From: Aliishimia sp965656085
GTDB lineage: Bacteria > Pseudomonadota > Alphaproteobacteria > Rhodobacterales > Rhodobacteraceae
Reading direction: 5' to 3'
Assembly (NCBI GenBank): GCA_965656085.1
Contig: CBFHJA010000018.1
Coordinates: 19,257-83,256 of the forward strand
Length of the DNA stretch: 64,000 nt
Shown: piece after piece, positions 24,280 through 32,333 of the stretch
Position numbering within the stretch: position 1 is the stretch's first letter
Layout: every line of letters begins with the position of its first letter
Notes under the pieces: generated by a model
Database searches by the model: none
What the model was told of the DNA's origin: nothing
What the model saw: only the letters and a program-made list of their open reading frames with translations
Made by a program: the position numbers and the translations under genes

Positions 24280-25527
24280 TCAGCCGTTGGGAAGCAGGTC
24301 GGCGACTTCCTCGACCAGTTCTTGCTGAAGCTCTTTCATGTCGGTGGCGTCGCCGGTGACGATCCGCTCGATCCCGTCATAGATCACCTGCGTGATGGCC
24401 AGCCCGTTGTCGCCCGGATAGGCGAGCCAGTCGCGCAGCAGCGGCAGTTGGTCCACGGCGGTCTGCTTGTTGGGGTTCTGCTCGTAGAAATCCGCGAGAA
24501 TGATCTCGTTGGCGGCCCGGTTGGGGGGCATGTAGCCGGTGGTCTTGGCCACTTCGGCGGCGCCCTCGCCGGAGGTGATGTATTTCAGCCAGGTCCAGGC
24601 CGCGTCGCGCACCTTGGGATCGTCCGAGGTCGATGTGAGCATGGCCGCGTTGCCACCGGCCGGCAGCCCCTTCGGCGTGCCGTCAAGACCCGGGAAGGGG
24701 CCTGTCACCAACTCGAAGTCACCTTGCGAGCGTTCGACCGCGCCGAGGGCGGAGGTGGACCAGAACATCATGCCGATATCGCCTGCCGAGAACGAGGACA
24801 GGGCGGCTTTCCATTCGAGGTTCTGCATCTCGCATTCGGTGAAGATCTCCTGCATCTGTTCGAGCGCAACGAGGGTTTCGGGGCTGTCGAGCGTGACCTG
24901 CCCGTTCTCGACGATGGGCTTGTCCTGACTCCAGAGCAGGGCTTGCATGAACCAGTTGCCGGTGATGTTCCAACCCCAGAAGATCGGGTTGTCGACGCCG
25001 TTGGCCTTCATGCTCTTGCAGGCGGCGATCACGTCGTCCCATGTTTTCGGAAGCTCTTCGATGCCGCCGGCGCGCAGGATGTCCATGTTGTAATAGCCAA
25101 CCGGCAGCGAGATGGAGAAGGGCAGGCCGTAGACGGTGTCGTCAAAGGTCGACAGCGCCAGCATGGCTTCGTGATAGCCGTTTTTCTCGAAATCGGACTC
25201 GGCGGAGATGAACGGCTCCAGCGATTGCGCGATGCCCTTTTCGATCAGCGGGGCCTGACGGTTGAGACCCTGCATCGTGACATCCGGCAGATTGCCGGCC
25301 ACGGCCTCGCGCAGCACCGTGTTCGTGGCGTCCTCATAGGATTCGTAGGTGGCGCGGAACTTCACGTCGATGTTGGGATGCGCTTTCTTGAAGGCGGGCA
25401 TCATCGCCTCATAGGTCACGTCGAACAGGTGGCTGTAGGGATAGGCGAACTCGATGGTCACCGTGTCCTCGGCAAGAACGGCGCTGGCGGACAGGGCCAG
25501 AACCATTGCGCTTGTGGTCAGTTTCAT
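24280..25527 (-). CDS. Periplasmic solute-binding protein, UgpB/MalE-like (SBP family 1)
   Basis: The 415-residue protein starts at the ATG complementary to 25525-25527; residues 1-19 (MKLTTSAMVLALSASAVLA) are a Sec signal peptide. The mature part has the family 1 plan: FEYPYSHLF-like start, PDVTMQGLNRQAPLIEKG near residue 90, and GGNAAML around residue 295. UgpB binds sn-glycerol-3-phosphate or glycerophosphodiesters; the tandem phosphoesterases beside this operon fit such a ligand, though sugars cannot be excluded. It is followed by permease genes after a gap rich in hairpins. Confidence 0.9.
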   Translation of the reverse strand: MKLTTSAMVLALSASAVLAEDTVTIEFAYPYSHLFDVTYEAMMPAFKKAHPNIDVKFRATYESYEDATNTVLREAVAGNLPDVTMQGLNRQAPLIEKGIAQSLEPFISAESDFEKNGYHEAMLALSTFDDTVYGLPFSISLPVGYYNMDILRAGGIEELPKTWDDVIAACKSMKANGVDNPIFWGWNITGNWFMQALLWSQDKPIVENGQVTLDSPETLVALEQMQEIFTECEMQNLEWKAALSSFSAGDIGMMFWSTSALGAVERSQGDFELVTGPFPGLDGTPKGLPAGGNAAMLTSTSDDPKVRDAAWTWLKYITSGEGAAEVAKTTGYMPPNRAANEIILADFYEQNPNKQTAVDQLPLLRDWLAYPGDNGLAITQVIYDGIERIVTGDATDMKELQQELVEEVADLLPNG

Positions 25528-25586
25528 GGCATTTACTCCAGTTGTCGGGGCTGGCGGTTTGGCGATTGGCAGCCCCCGATGCATGT

Positions 25587-25648
25587 CCCCTTTCGGGGGG
25601 TGATTGCCCCGGTGCGGGGCTATGGGCAGGGCGGGAGCGATCCCGCCC
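25587..25648 (-). repeat. Cluster of hairpins between ugpB-like and permease genes
   Basis: The 120-bp gap holds stacked inverted repeats: CCCC/GGGG around 25587-25600, GCCCC-GGTGC-GGGGC at 25606-25620, and GGGCGGGA-GCGA-TCCCGCCC at 25629-25648, which reaches the first base of the permease stop codon. They lie at the 3' end of the permease mRNA and upstream of the binding-protein leader. The last one resembles short GC-rich palindromes scattered in roseobacter genomes. They probably modulate mRNA stability. Confidence 0.5.
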
Positions 25649-26610
25649 TACTTCATTCCGGACAATGTGATCCCCTCGATGAAGCGGCGTTGCGCGATCA
25701 GGAAGGCGACGATCAGCGGTGTGACGATGACGGTGGCGGTGGCCATCATCGGGCCGAAGAAGGACCCGTCGCCATCGCCCTTGAACTCGCGCAGGCCGAG
25801 CGGCGGCGTGAACAGGTCGCGGTTGCCGGTGATCACGATGCGGGGCCAGAAATAGTCGTTCCAATGGGCCACGATGCTGAAGATCGCAAAGGCCAGCAGG
25901 GCAGGGATCGCGGTGGGCAGCATCACGCGCCATACGATGGCGAACTCGCTCATCCCGTCCATGCGCGCGGCATCGATCAGATCGTCGGGCACGGTCATGA
26001 AGAATTGCCGCATCAGGAAAATGCCGAAGACCGAAATGGTCCACGGCACGACCAGCGCGGCGTAGGTATTGGTCAGACCGAGTTTGGCCAGCATGATATA
26101 GAGCGGCAGCGCGATGGCATGGACCGGGATCAGCAGGCAGAACAGGACCAGCCCGAAGACTGCCTCACGCCCCCAGAATTTCAGCTTTGCAAGGGCATAG
26201 GCGGCGGGCAGGGCGACGACGATCTGGATCGCGAAGATCGAGACGGTGACAATGACGCCGTTGAGCAGATAGCGGATCAAGGGCGCTTCGGTGAAGGCCT
26301 TGGTGTAGTTGAACACCACCGGGCGCATGGAGCAGGCCGCCTCGGTCTCGGCCAGAAGCGCGGCCTGAACGCCGGCGTCGTCCTCGCCGGGAAACCGCGC
26401 GCGGGCGGCCTCGATATCGGCCCGGTCGGGCTGGCGCAGCGCGACACAGCGCGGGTCGATCATCATTTCCTGCCGCCCGAAAAAGCCGCCTTCGCCCCGG
26501 TCGATCTCGCCCGGGCTTTTGAACGAATAGCTGACCATCATGTAGAACGGCGCCAACACGATGAGCGCGCCGAGGATCAGCACCAGATGCTTCCACCAGT
26601 CCCGCGTCAT
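25648..26610 (-). CDS. ABC transporter permease, UgpE/MalG-like, with a large periplasmic insertion
   Basis: The protein has 320 residues from the ATG complementary to 26608-26610, which overlaps the upstream permease stop by four bases. The EAA loop (DAARMDGMSEFAIVWRVMLP, near residue 205) and six helices are normal for MalG-type permeases. Unusual is an insertion of roughly 40-60 residues between helix 1 (SYSFKSPGEI, residue 36) and the usual NYTKAFTEAP segment (residue 101), with Cys55 and Cys93. The upstream partner permease also has a Cys-containing insertion. The longer frame to 27174 is a shadow. Confidence 0.9.
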   Translation of the reverse strand: MTRDWWKHLVLILGALIVLAPFYMMVSYSFKSPGEIDRGEGGFFGRQEMMIDPRCVALRQPDRADIEAARARFPGEDDAGVQAALLAETEAACSMRPVVFNYTKAFTEAPLIRYLLNGVIVTVSIFAIQIVVALPAAYALAKLKFWGREAVFGLVLFCLLIPVHAIALPLYIMLAKLGLTNTYAALVVPWTISVFGIFLMRQFFMTVPDDLIDAARMDGMSEFAIVWRVMLPTAIPALLAFAIFSIVAHWNDYFWPRIVITGNRDLFTPPLGLREFKGDGDGSFFGPMMATATVIVTPLIVAFLIAQRRFIEGITLSGMK

Positions 26611-27572
26611 CCGTAATGCACCTTGCGCTCGACCAGCCAGCGCTGGATCACGGTCAGGACCATCACGAAGACCAGAAACAGCATGGTGATGGCCGATCCG
26701 ATCCCGATCAGGTTCTGCTGCACGCCCTTCTCGAAGATCGCGAACATCATCACATAGGCGGATTTGTTCGGCCCGCCGCCCTGCGGCCAGAAGGCCTCTA
26801 TCGTGTCGAAGACCTGAAAGGCCCGGATGCAGGAAATGGTCACGACGAAGACGGTGGTCGGGCCCAGAGCGGGCCATGTCACCAGCCAGAACCGCGCCCA
26901 TGCCGATTTCGCCCCGTCCATTTCGGCGGCGTGGTAGAGGTCCCGATGCACCGAGGTCAAACCGGCGAGATAGAGCACCATGTTGAAGCCGAAGCCCTGC
27001 CAGATGCCGATGAAGCAGACGACCCAGATGGCGTAATCGCGATCTCCGAGCCAAAGCGGGAAGCTGCTCGCGCAGCCGTTGGCAAAGAACGGCAGGGCCT
27101 CGGCCCACGTCCCGCAGGCCATGGCCAACGTGCGGTTCACCATGCCGATGGTCGGGTGCAGCATGAACTCCCACGCGATGGCCATGGCCAGAAGCGTTGC
27201 CATCACCGGCAGGAAGTAGATTGTCTTGTAGAGGTCTCCGATCCGCCCCAGAGAATGCACCAGCAGCGCGGCGCCCAGTCCAAGACCGACGGAGATCGGC
27301 ACGACCGTCACCACGTAGGTGAAGGTCGCGACGAACATCTTCTCATAGGTCGAGCGGGTAAAGAGCCGCTCATAGTTCTGCGTGCCGACCCAGTCGAAGC
27401 CGGAATTGCCCAGCGAATAGTTGCTGAACGAGAGCACCGCGGCCACGATCACGGGCACCAGCAGGATGAGAAACATCAACGCCAGCGCGGGCGCGGTCAG
27501 CCCCCATGCGGTGCGGGCTTGCCGGTTCTCCGGTTTGGCGGGCGTGCCCGTGACTTGCGTGATCACCGCCAT
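26607..27572 (-). CDS. ABC transporter permease, UgpA/MalF-like
   Basis: The protein has 321 residues from the ATG complementary to 27570-27572. The first helix (TAPALALMFLILLVPVIV) starts near residue 26; the EAA loop AAEMDGAKSAWARFWLVTWP lies near 213. In the periplasmic loop after MVNRTLA (residues 150-170) there is a short insertion with Cys153 and Cys167 not usual for the family. It is one base after the ATPase stop and overlaps the UgpE-like gene by four bases, so all membrane and ATPase subunits are coupled. Confidence 0.9.
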   Translation of the reverse strand: MAVITQVTGTPAKPENRQARTAWGLTAPALALMFLILLVPVIVAAVLSFSNYSLGNSGFDWVGTQNYERLFTRSTYEKMFVATFTYVVTVVPISVGLGLGAALLVHSLGRIGDLYKTIYFLPVMATLLAMAIAWEFMLHPTIGMVNRTLAMACGTWAEALPFFANGCASSFPLWLGDRDYAIWVVCFIGIWQGFGFNMVLYLAGLTSVHRDLYHAAEMDGAKSAWARFWLVTWPALGPTTVFVVTISCIRAFQVFDTIEAFWPQGGGPNKSAYVMMFAIFEKGVQQNLIGIGSAITMLFLVFVMVLTVIQRWLVERKVHYG

Positions 27573-27573
27573 C

Positions 27574-28728
27574 TCAGGCCACCTCGCTTGATGCGCTGGC
27601 CATGGCCTCGACCCGGCGCAGACGCGCGCCGCTCGTGTCGAAGACCAAGGCGGCCCGCAGATCGAAATCCAGCCCGACCTCCGCACCGAGCCCGAGCCTG
27701 TGCCGCGCCTCCGGGGCGGCCCGGACCGTGACCCGCGCGGCATCGACCGCGAGGGCCACCTGCGCGAAGACTTCCGAGCCGAGATTCTCGAAATGCACCA
27801 CCCGCCCGGTCAGGCGCGGCGCGCCCTGCGCCAGGCGAAAGGCCTCGGGCCGCAGGGCGAGTTGCAACAGCCCGGGCGTGTCTTTCGGCGCAGCCCAGTT
27901 CAGCGGCGTGCCGAACAGATGCAGCCCCGTGCCGATGCGCTCCAGCGGCAGAATGTTGATCTTGGGCGATCCGATGAACTCGGCCACGCGCAGATCGTCC
28001 GGATCGTCATAGATGATGTCAGGCGCGGCACATTGCAGGATGTCGCCATCCATCATCACCGCGATCCGGTCGGACATGGTCATGGCCTCCACTTGGTCGT
28101 GGGTTACGTAGAGGAAGGTGGCCTTGAGCCGCCGATGCAATTGCGCGATCTCGGCGCGGGTTTGCACCCGCAGCTTGGCATCGAGGTTGGACAGGGGCTC
28201 ATCGAGCAGGAACGCGGCCGGGTCGCGCACCAGCGCCCGGCCGAGCGCCACGCGCTGGCGCTGGCCGCCGGACAATTGCCCGGGCTTGCGATCCAGAAGC
28301 GCGCCGATCTCCAGCACCTCGGCGGCGTCCTGAACGGCCCGGGCGAGCTTGCGCCGCTGTTCCCTTGCGTGCGGCATCAGACCGCCGATCAGCGGCATCC
28401 GCTGCCAGCCGGACATCTCCCGCATCCGCAGGGGCACGGCGATATTCTCCGCCACGGTCAGATGCGGATAGAGCGCATAGGACTGGAAAACCATCGACAG
28501 GTTGCGGTCGGCGGCCCGCATGCCGGTCACATCACGGCCACCGAGGCCGATCGTGCCCGAGGAGGGCGACTCCAGCCCCGCGATGATGCGCAGCAGCGTG
28601 GATTTTCCGCAGCCCGAGGGCCCGACCAGCGACACGAACTCGCCATCGGCCACATCGAGCGTGATGCCCTTGAGCACCTGTGTCTCGCCGAACTGCTTCG
28701 TGACCGATGTGACCTGAAGACCCGCCAT
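27574..28728 (-). CDS. ABC transporter ATP-binding protein, UgpC/MalK-like
   Basis: The 384-residue protein has Walker A GPSGCGKST near residue 37, signature LSGGQRQR near 150, Walker B FLLDEPLSNLD, and a C-terminal regulatory OB-fold (TOBE) region of about 140 residues, which identifies the MalK/UgpC class that energises sugar or glycerol-phosphate importers. It begins the leftward operon that continues with both permeases, the binding protein and two phosphoesterases. The divergent LysR gene 107 bp away is the likely regulator. Confidence 0.94.
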   Translation of the reverse strand: MAGLQVTSVTKQFGETQVLKGITLDVADGEFVSLVGPSGCGKSTLLRIIAGLESPSSGTIGLGGRDVTGMRAADRNLSMVFQSYALYPHLTVAENIAVPLRMREMSGWQRMPLIGGLMPHAREQRRKLARAVQDAAEVLEIGALLDRKPGQLSGGQRQRVALGRALVRDPAAFLLDEPLSNLDAKLRVQTRAEIAQLHRRLKATFLYVTHDQVEAMTMSDRIAVMMDGDILQCAAPDIIYDDPDDLRVAEFIGSPKINILPLERIGTGLHLFGTPLNWAAPKDTPGLLQLALRPEAFRLAQGAPRLTGRVVHFENLGSEVFAQVALAVDAARVTVRAAPEARHRLGLGAEVGLDFDLRAALVFDTSGARLRRVEAMASASSEVA

Positions 28729-28835
28729 GTGATTCCCCCAGCATGTGCCCCACGACTAGGCTGGCCGCACTGACTTTTTGTGACGTCATATTAGTGAAAT
28801 CGATAGGCCCTATGGATGGTGCAAAAGGAACCGCG

Positions 28836-29732
28836 ATGCGCCCCAACCACCATCAATTCGAAGCCTTTGCCTATGTGGTGCGCGAAGGCAGCTTCTCGGC
28901 GGCGGCGGCCCGTCTTGGCGTGACCCAGTCGACGATCACGCAACACATCGCCAAGCTGGAGAAAAATGTCGGCACGCTGTTGCTGCTGCGTGGCCGGGAT
29001 GGGGTCGGGATGACCCCGGCGGGACAGGATTTCTACGACCTTGCCGACCGGATGGTGGCCCTCGACACCGAAATCTCCGAGCGGCTCGAAGGCTTCAACG
29101 CCATGAAAGAGGGCCGGCTCAAGATCATTGCCAATGCCCCGCAACCGGCCTTGCGGATCATCGCCCGGTTCCGGCGCAGGTTTCCCGAGATCCGCGTCGA
29201 TTTCGGCCTCTATGACTGGACGACGGCCACGTCGATGATCGGCAAGCGCCTCGCGGATGTCGGCCTGATCACGGATGCCCCGGAGAACGCCAACTGGGAC
29301 CGGATATATGTCGAAAGCGCGCGCTATGTGATCTACTGCGACAGCGCCTCCCCGCTCGCGGCGCGGTCCGAGATTTCCTTGGCCGAACTGGTCGAGGAGA
29401 CAGTGATCCTGCCGGAAAAGGGCTCGCTGACGCGGCGCTTGCTCGAACAGGCCTGCAAGCGCCATGGCATCGCCCTCAACCGCGTTGTGACCATGACGAC
29501 CTTTCCGCTGATGTGCGAAGCGGTCCGTCAGGGGATCGGGGTTGCGGTGTTCTTGCAAAACAGCGGACTGATCAAGGACAATATCACCGAGGTCCCCGTG
29601 ACCGAAATGCCCACGCCGCACCACACCCATCTGATTGCCACCAAGGACCGCCGCAGGCTGAAACTCGTCGCGGAGTTCGTCAACGCGGCGATCGACTCGG
29701 CACGTGGCGAGGCCACCCTGACGCGCGCTTAG
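28836..29732 (+). CDS. LysR family transcriptional regulator of the Ugp-like operon
   Basis: The protein has 298 residues from the ATG at 28836, which has AAAAGGAA 6 bases upstream; an ATG at 28812 lies in the same frame but has no ribosome site. The N-terminal helix-turn-helix is textbook (HHQFEAFAYVVREGSFSAAAARLGVTQSTITQHIAKLE). The effector domain follows to a normal LysR length. It is divergent from the importer operon, which it probably controls. Its 3' end faces a convergent gene across the repeat element at 29847-30047. Confidence 0.9.
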   Translation: MRPNHHQFEAFAYVVREGSFSAAAARLGVTQSTITQHIAKLEKNVGTLLLLRGRDGVGMTPAGQDFYDLADRMVALDTEISERLEGFNAMKEGRLKIIANAPQPALRIIARFRRRFPEIRVDFGLYDWTTATSMIGKRLADVGLITDAPENANWDRIYVESARYVIYCDSASPLAARSEISLAELVEETVILPEKGSLTRRLLEQACKRHGIALNRVVTMTTFPLMCEAVRQGIGVAVFLQNSGLIKDNITEVPVTEMPTPHHTHLIATKDRRRLKLVAEFVNAAIDSARGEATLTRA

Positions 29733-30092
29733 CTGCCCGTGTGCTCCGACGTCCGTGACGCCGTTTCGCGTTGGGTCAACGCGTCGACATGCGTTCATCG
29801 GCGACCAAGCACGCCGGGTGGGCAATCTGCCGGGAGGACCACCGTCCGGCCTGCCCAAAGGGTTAATGCCGCCCCACCGAACGCCCCGTTAACCCGAGAA
29901 CGAATCAATAACGAGCCATACAGGTGCCATACGCGCAGCCATACGCCGCGCCATACGCCTGCCAGACCTTGTTTTACTGGCGTTAACCCGGGTTTCGGGG
30001 GTTTTCGGCTCTCAACCCGCCCGCGTGCGCTCGCACCGTTAACCTTTCGCGGCTACGATCCGCACCGCATACTCCCCCCGGTCAGGGGCCAG
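29733..30092. other. Convergent intergenic region carrying repeat element copy A
   Basis: This 360-bp gap between two convergent genes has no coding potential I trust. It holds an eroded half of the GGTGGGC palindrome (29817-29831) and, from 29847 to 30047, the first copy of a roughly 200-bp element that recurs at 52585-52796. Confidence 0.6.
29847..30047. repeat. Conserved intergenic element, copy A, with 12-bp-phased GCCATACG repeats
   Basis: Core: GCCATACG occurs at 29926, 29938 and 29950, exactly 12 bp apart, preceded by a related GCCATACA at 29915. Flanks shared with copy B include CGGCCTGCC, GGTTAAT.CCGCCCCACCG, AGAACGAATC, CCTTGTTTT, TGGCGTTAAC and CCGTTAACCTTTC, in the same order. 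GTTAAC (HpaI-type palindrome) occurs three times here. Both copies sit between convergent genes. It could be a small RNA gene, a structured terminator-like element or a short mobile repeat. Confidence 0.7.
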
Positions 30093-31124
30093 TCATCCGA
30101 CCTTCACCACGGTCTTGCCGAAGCTGCGCCCTTCGAGCATGTCGAGGAAGGCCTCGGGCGCGTTCTCCAGCCCGTCGGTGACGTCCTCGCGGTATTTCAC
30201 CGACCCGTCCGCCAGCCAGCCCGTCATGTCTTTGACAAACTCGCTGTAGAGCGAGAGCGGGAAGCTGTCGAAGATGATGAAGCCCTGCATCTTGACCTTC
30301 ATGCGCAGGATCGTGCCCATGATCGCCGGCGCCATATCCGGTCCTTCAGGCAGGCCGGGCAGGTTGTACCACGACACGATCCCGCAGACCGGCATCCGCG
30401 CGAACGGGTTCAGAAGCGGCAGCACGCCATAGAGCACCTTGCCGCCAACGTTCTCAAAATAAACGTCAATTCCGTCCGGGCAGGCGGCGGCCAATTGCTT
30501 GGCGAAGTCCTCGGCGCGGTGGTCGATGCAGGCGTCGAAGCCCAGTTCCTCAACCACGTATTTGCACTTCTCCGGCCCCCCCGCGACGCCCACCGCGCGG
30601 CAGCCCTTGAGCTTGGCGATCTGCCCCACGGTCGCGCCCACCGGCCCCGTCGCGGCGGCGACCACGACGGTCTCGCCGGGTTGCGGCTCGCCGATTTTCA
30701 GCAGGCCCGCATAGGCGGTATAGCCCGGCATCCCCAGAATGCCCAAACGCCAGCTTGGGTTCTCCGGGTTTGGGCCCAGCTTCATCACCTGCTCGCCGTT
30801 GGAGATCGCATAATCCTGCCAGCCCGACCCGGTCAGCACATAATCGCCGGGCGCATAGCCATCGAGATTGGATGCGATCACCTCGCCCACGACCTGCGCC
30901 GTCATCACCCCGCCGATCTCGACCGGCGTGGCATAAGATTTGGCGTCGTTCATCCGCCCGCGCATATAGGGATCGAGCGAGAGCCACTCGGTGCGCACCA
31001 GCATCTCCCCGGCACCAGGTGTTGGGATCTCGGCCTCCTCCAGCCACAAGGTCTTGTCGTCCGGCCGGCCTTTCGGGCGCTCTGCAAGGACGATGCGGCG
31101 GTTGGTGTCGCGTGATTGTGCCAT
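30093..31124 (-). CDS. NADP-dependent oxidoreductase, MDR/leukotriene B4 dehydrogenase type (CurA-like)
   Basis: The 343-residue protein has the zinc-free medium-chain reductase plan: N-terminal WLSLDPYMRGRM motif near residue 48, nucleotide loop AAATGPVGATVGQIAK near 155, and DVYFENVGGKVL near 220. Relatives include curcumin reductase CurA and prostaglandin/alkenal reductases, which reduce alpha,beta-unsaturated carbonyls with NADPH. It is the downstream gene of a TraB/GumN gene 113 bp away on the same strand. The substrate is unknown. Confidence 0.93.
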   Translation of the reverse strand: MAQSRDTNRRIVLAERPKGRPDDKTLWLEEAEIPTPGAGEMLVRTEWLSLDPYMRGRMNDAKSYATPVEIGGVMTAQVVGEVIASNLDGYAPGDYVLTGSGWQDYAISNGEQVMKLGPNPENPSWRLGILGMPGYTAYAGLLKIGEPQPGETVVVAAATGPVGATVGQIAKLKGCRAVGVAGGPEKCKYVVEELGFDACIDHRAEDFAKQLAAACPDGIDVYFENVGGKVLYGVLPLLNPFARMPVCGIVSWYNLPGLPEGPDMAPAIMGTILRMKVKMQGFIIFDSFPLSLYSEFVKDMTGWLADGSVKYREDVTDGLENAPEAFLDMLEGRSFGKTVVKVG

Positions 31125-31237
31125 GGTTTTTGTCTCCCCTCGTTTGGTTGCGCGTACTCAAACGCGGGGGCGGCGGGCTTGCAAGAGCGCGTGCGCGTGA
31201 CGTCGCGAGACACGCCGTGGCCCGGAAATCCGCCGCC

Positions 31238-32230
31238 CTAGAACTCCAGCCGCTCCAGCGCAAACCCCTCCGCCTCCAGCAGGGCCAACACACCCGCCTC
31301 GCCGGGCAAATGCGCCGCGCCCATGGCGACCACGGTGACCCCGTCCGGCGCCCCCAGAATAGGCGTCATCCACGCCCGGTTCCGGCGCACCAGAAGCGTG
31401 TCCAGCATCTCGTCCAGAAGCGCGTCGATCTCGGCGCGAGGCAGGTCCACATGGCGATGCGCCACGATCCGGTTCACTTCCAGCACTTCGGCGCTCTTCT
31501 GCTCGAAATAGCTCGCTTTGAGCGTGAAGAACGCGTCCTCGGCCACAGCCTCTGGCAGCACCCCCAGCGTGAGCATCCGCACCTGCTCTTCCAGCGGCTC
31601 TTCGGCCATCAGCGTGAACAGCGTGTCATACGGCTCAAGCGGGCGCTGCGGGACACCGGCGCGGGCTGCAAACGCCATGATCCGCGCGTCGAGCCCGCTC
31701 ATGCCCTGCTGCATCTGCTCCACCGCGCAGGCGGGCATCGTCAGGAAGACCGACAGGTACCATGGTTGCATCTTGGCGGCCATAAAGGCCGGCAGGCCAC
31801 GGCTCCGGGCCGCCTCCGCGAGCGCATCCCACTCGTCTTCGGGCATCAGCTCCGGCAGCGTGGGGCCGCTGGTCAGGAACAGCAACTCGGGCCGCGCCGA
31901 AACGGCCGCTTCGAGCTTGGCCTCTTCCTCGGCGGTGGCTTCGAGGAGAACCAACTCCGCCCGGCGGATCACCGGCGCAAGGCCCTGCATCACAGAATCG
32001 AAGCGCGGATCGTCCAGATGCATCGTGCCGATCAGGTAAAGCTCCTGCGCCCCGCGCGTTGCCCGCCATGCCGTGCCGGTCGCATAGGGCGTGCGCGCCA
32101 GCCGTGCATCGATCTCGGCCCGCTCGGCATCGCTGAGCGTGGCGCGCAGGTCCGACCCGCCACAGGACGCGGTGGCGAGACTGGCGAGGCAGCAGAACAC
32201 AAGGGTGAGGCAGAGGCGCGACAGGGTCAT
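31238..32230 (-). CDS. TraB/GumN family protein
   Basis: The 330-residue protein starts at the ATG complementary to 32228-32230. Residues 1-21 (MTLSRLCLTLVFCCLASLATA) are a signal peptide, and a Cys at 23 (ASC) leaves open a lipoprotein. The TraB/GumN motifs are visible: LYLIGTMHLDDPR near residue 66 and GAAHLPGEAGVLALLEAEGF near the C-terminus, the paired GxxH motifs thought to bind metal in this putative metalloprotease family. An export location is expected. It is divergent from the MATE gene. Confidence 0.85.
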   Translation of the reverse strand: MTLSRLCLTLVFCCLASLATASCGGSDLRATLSDAERAEIDARLARTPYATGTAWRATRGAQELYLIGTMHLDDPRFDSVMQGLAPVIRRAELVLLEATAEEEAKLEAAVSARPELLFLTSGPTLPELMPEDEWDALAEAARSRGLPAFMAAKMQPWYLSVFLTMPACAVEQMQQGMSGLDARIMAFAARAGVPQRPLEPYDTLFTLMAEEPLEEQVRMLTLGVLPEAVAEDAFFTLKASYFEQKSAEVLEVNRIVAHRHVDLPRAEIDALLDEMLDTLLVRRNRAWMTPILGAPDGVTVVAMGAAHLPGEAGVLALLEAEGFALERLEF

Positions 32231-32333
32231 GGCCCAGCGATACCGCGCCGCGCGCGGCCGGGCAAGAACTCCGCAAGCCATGGGAACCTTTCTGCGGCCT
32301 TGGCGTTGAGGGGCGAATAAGGAGGCACCCTTC

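Noticed and set aside
24322..26616. 764-residue plus-strand ORF opposite the Ugp-like binding protein and permease
   Set aside because: Low-complexity His/Gln/Gly-rich shadow translation, antisense to clearly homologous genes.
29915..29963. CRISPR-like reading of the 12-bp-phased GCCATACG repeats
   Set aside because: Only three or four very short repeats, no distinct spacers of protospacer length, and no cas genes.
29860..30047. CtrA sites from the several TTAA/GTTAAC motifs in the repeat element
   Set aside because: No pair has the TTAA-N7-TTAA spacing; the motifs are 24 bp or more apart, and the setting between convergent genes does not fit a promoter.
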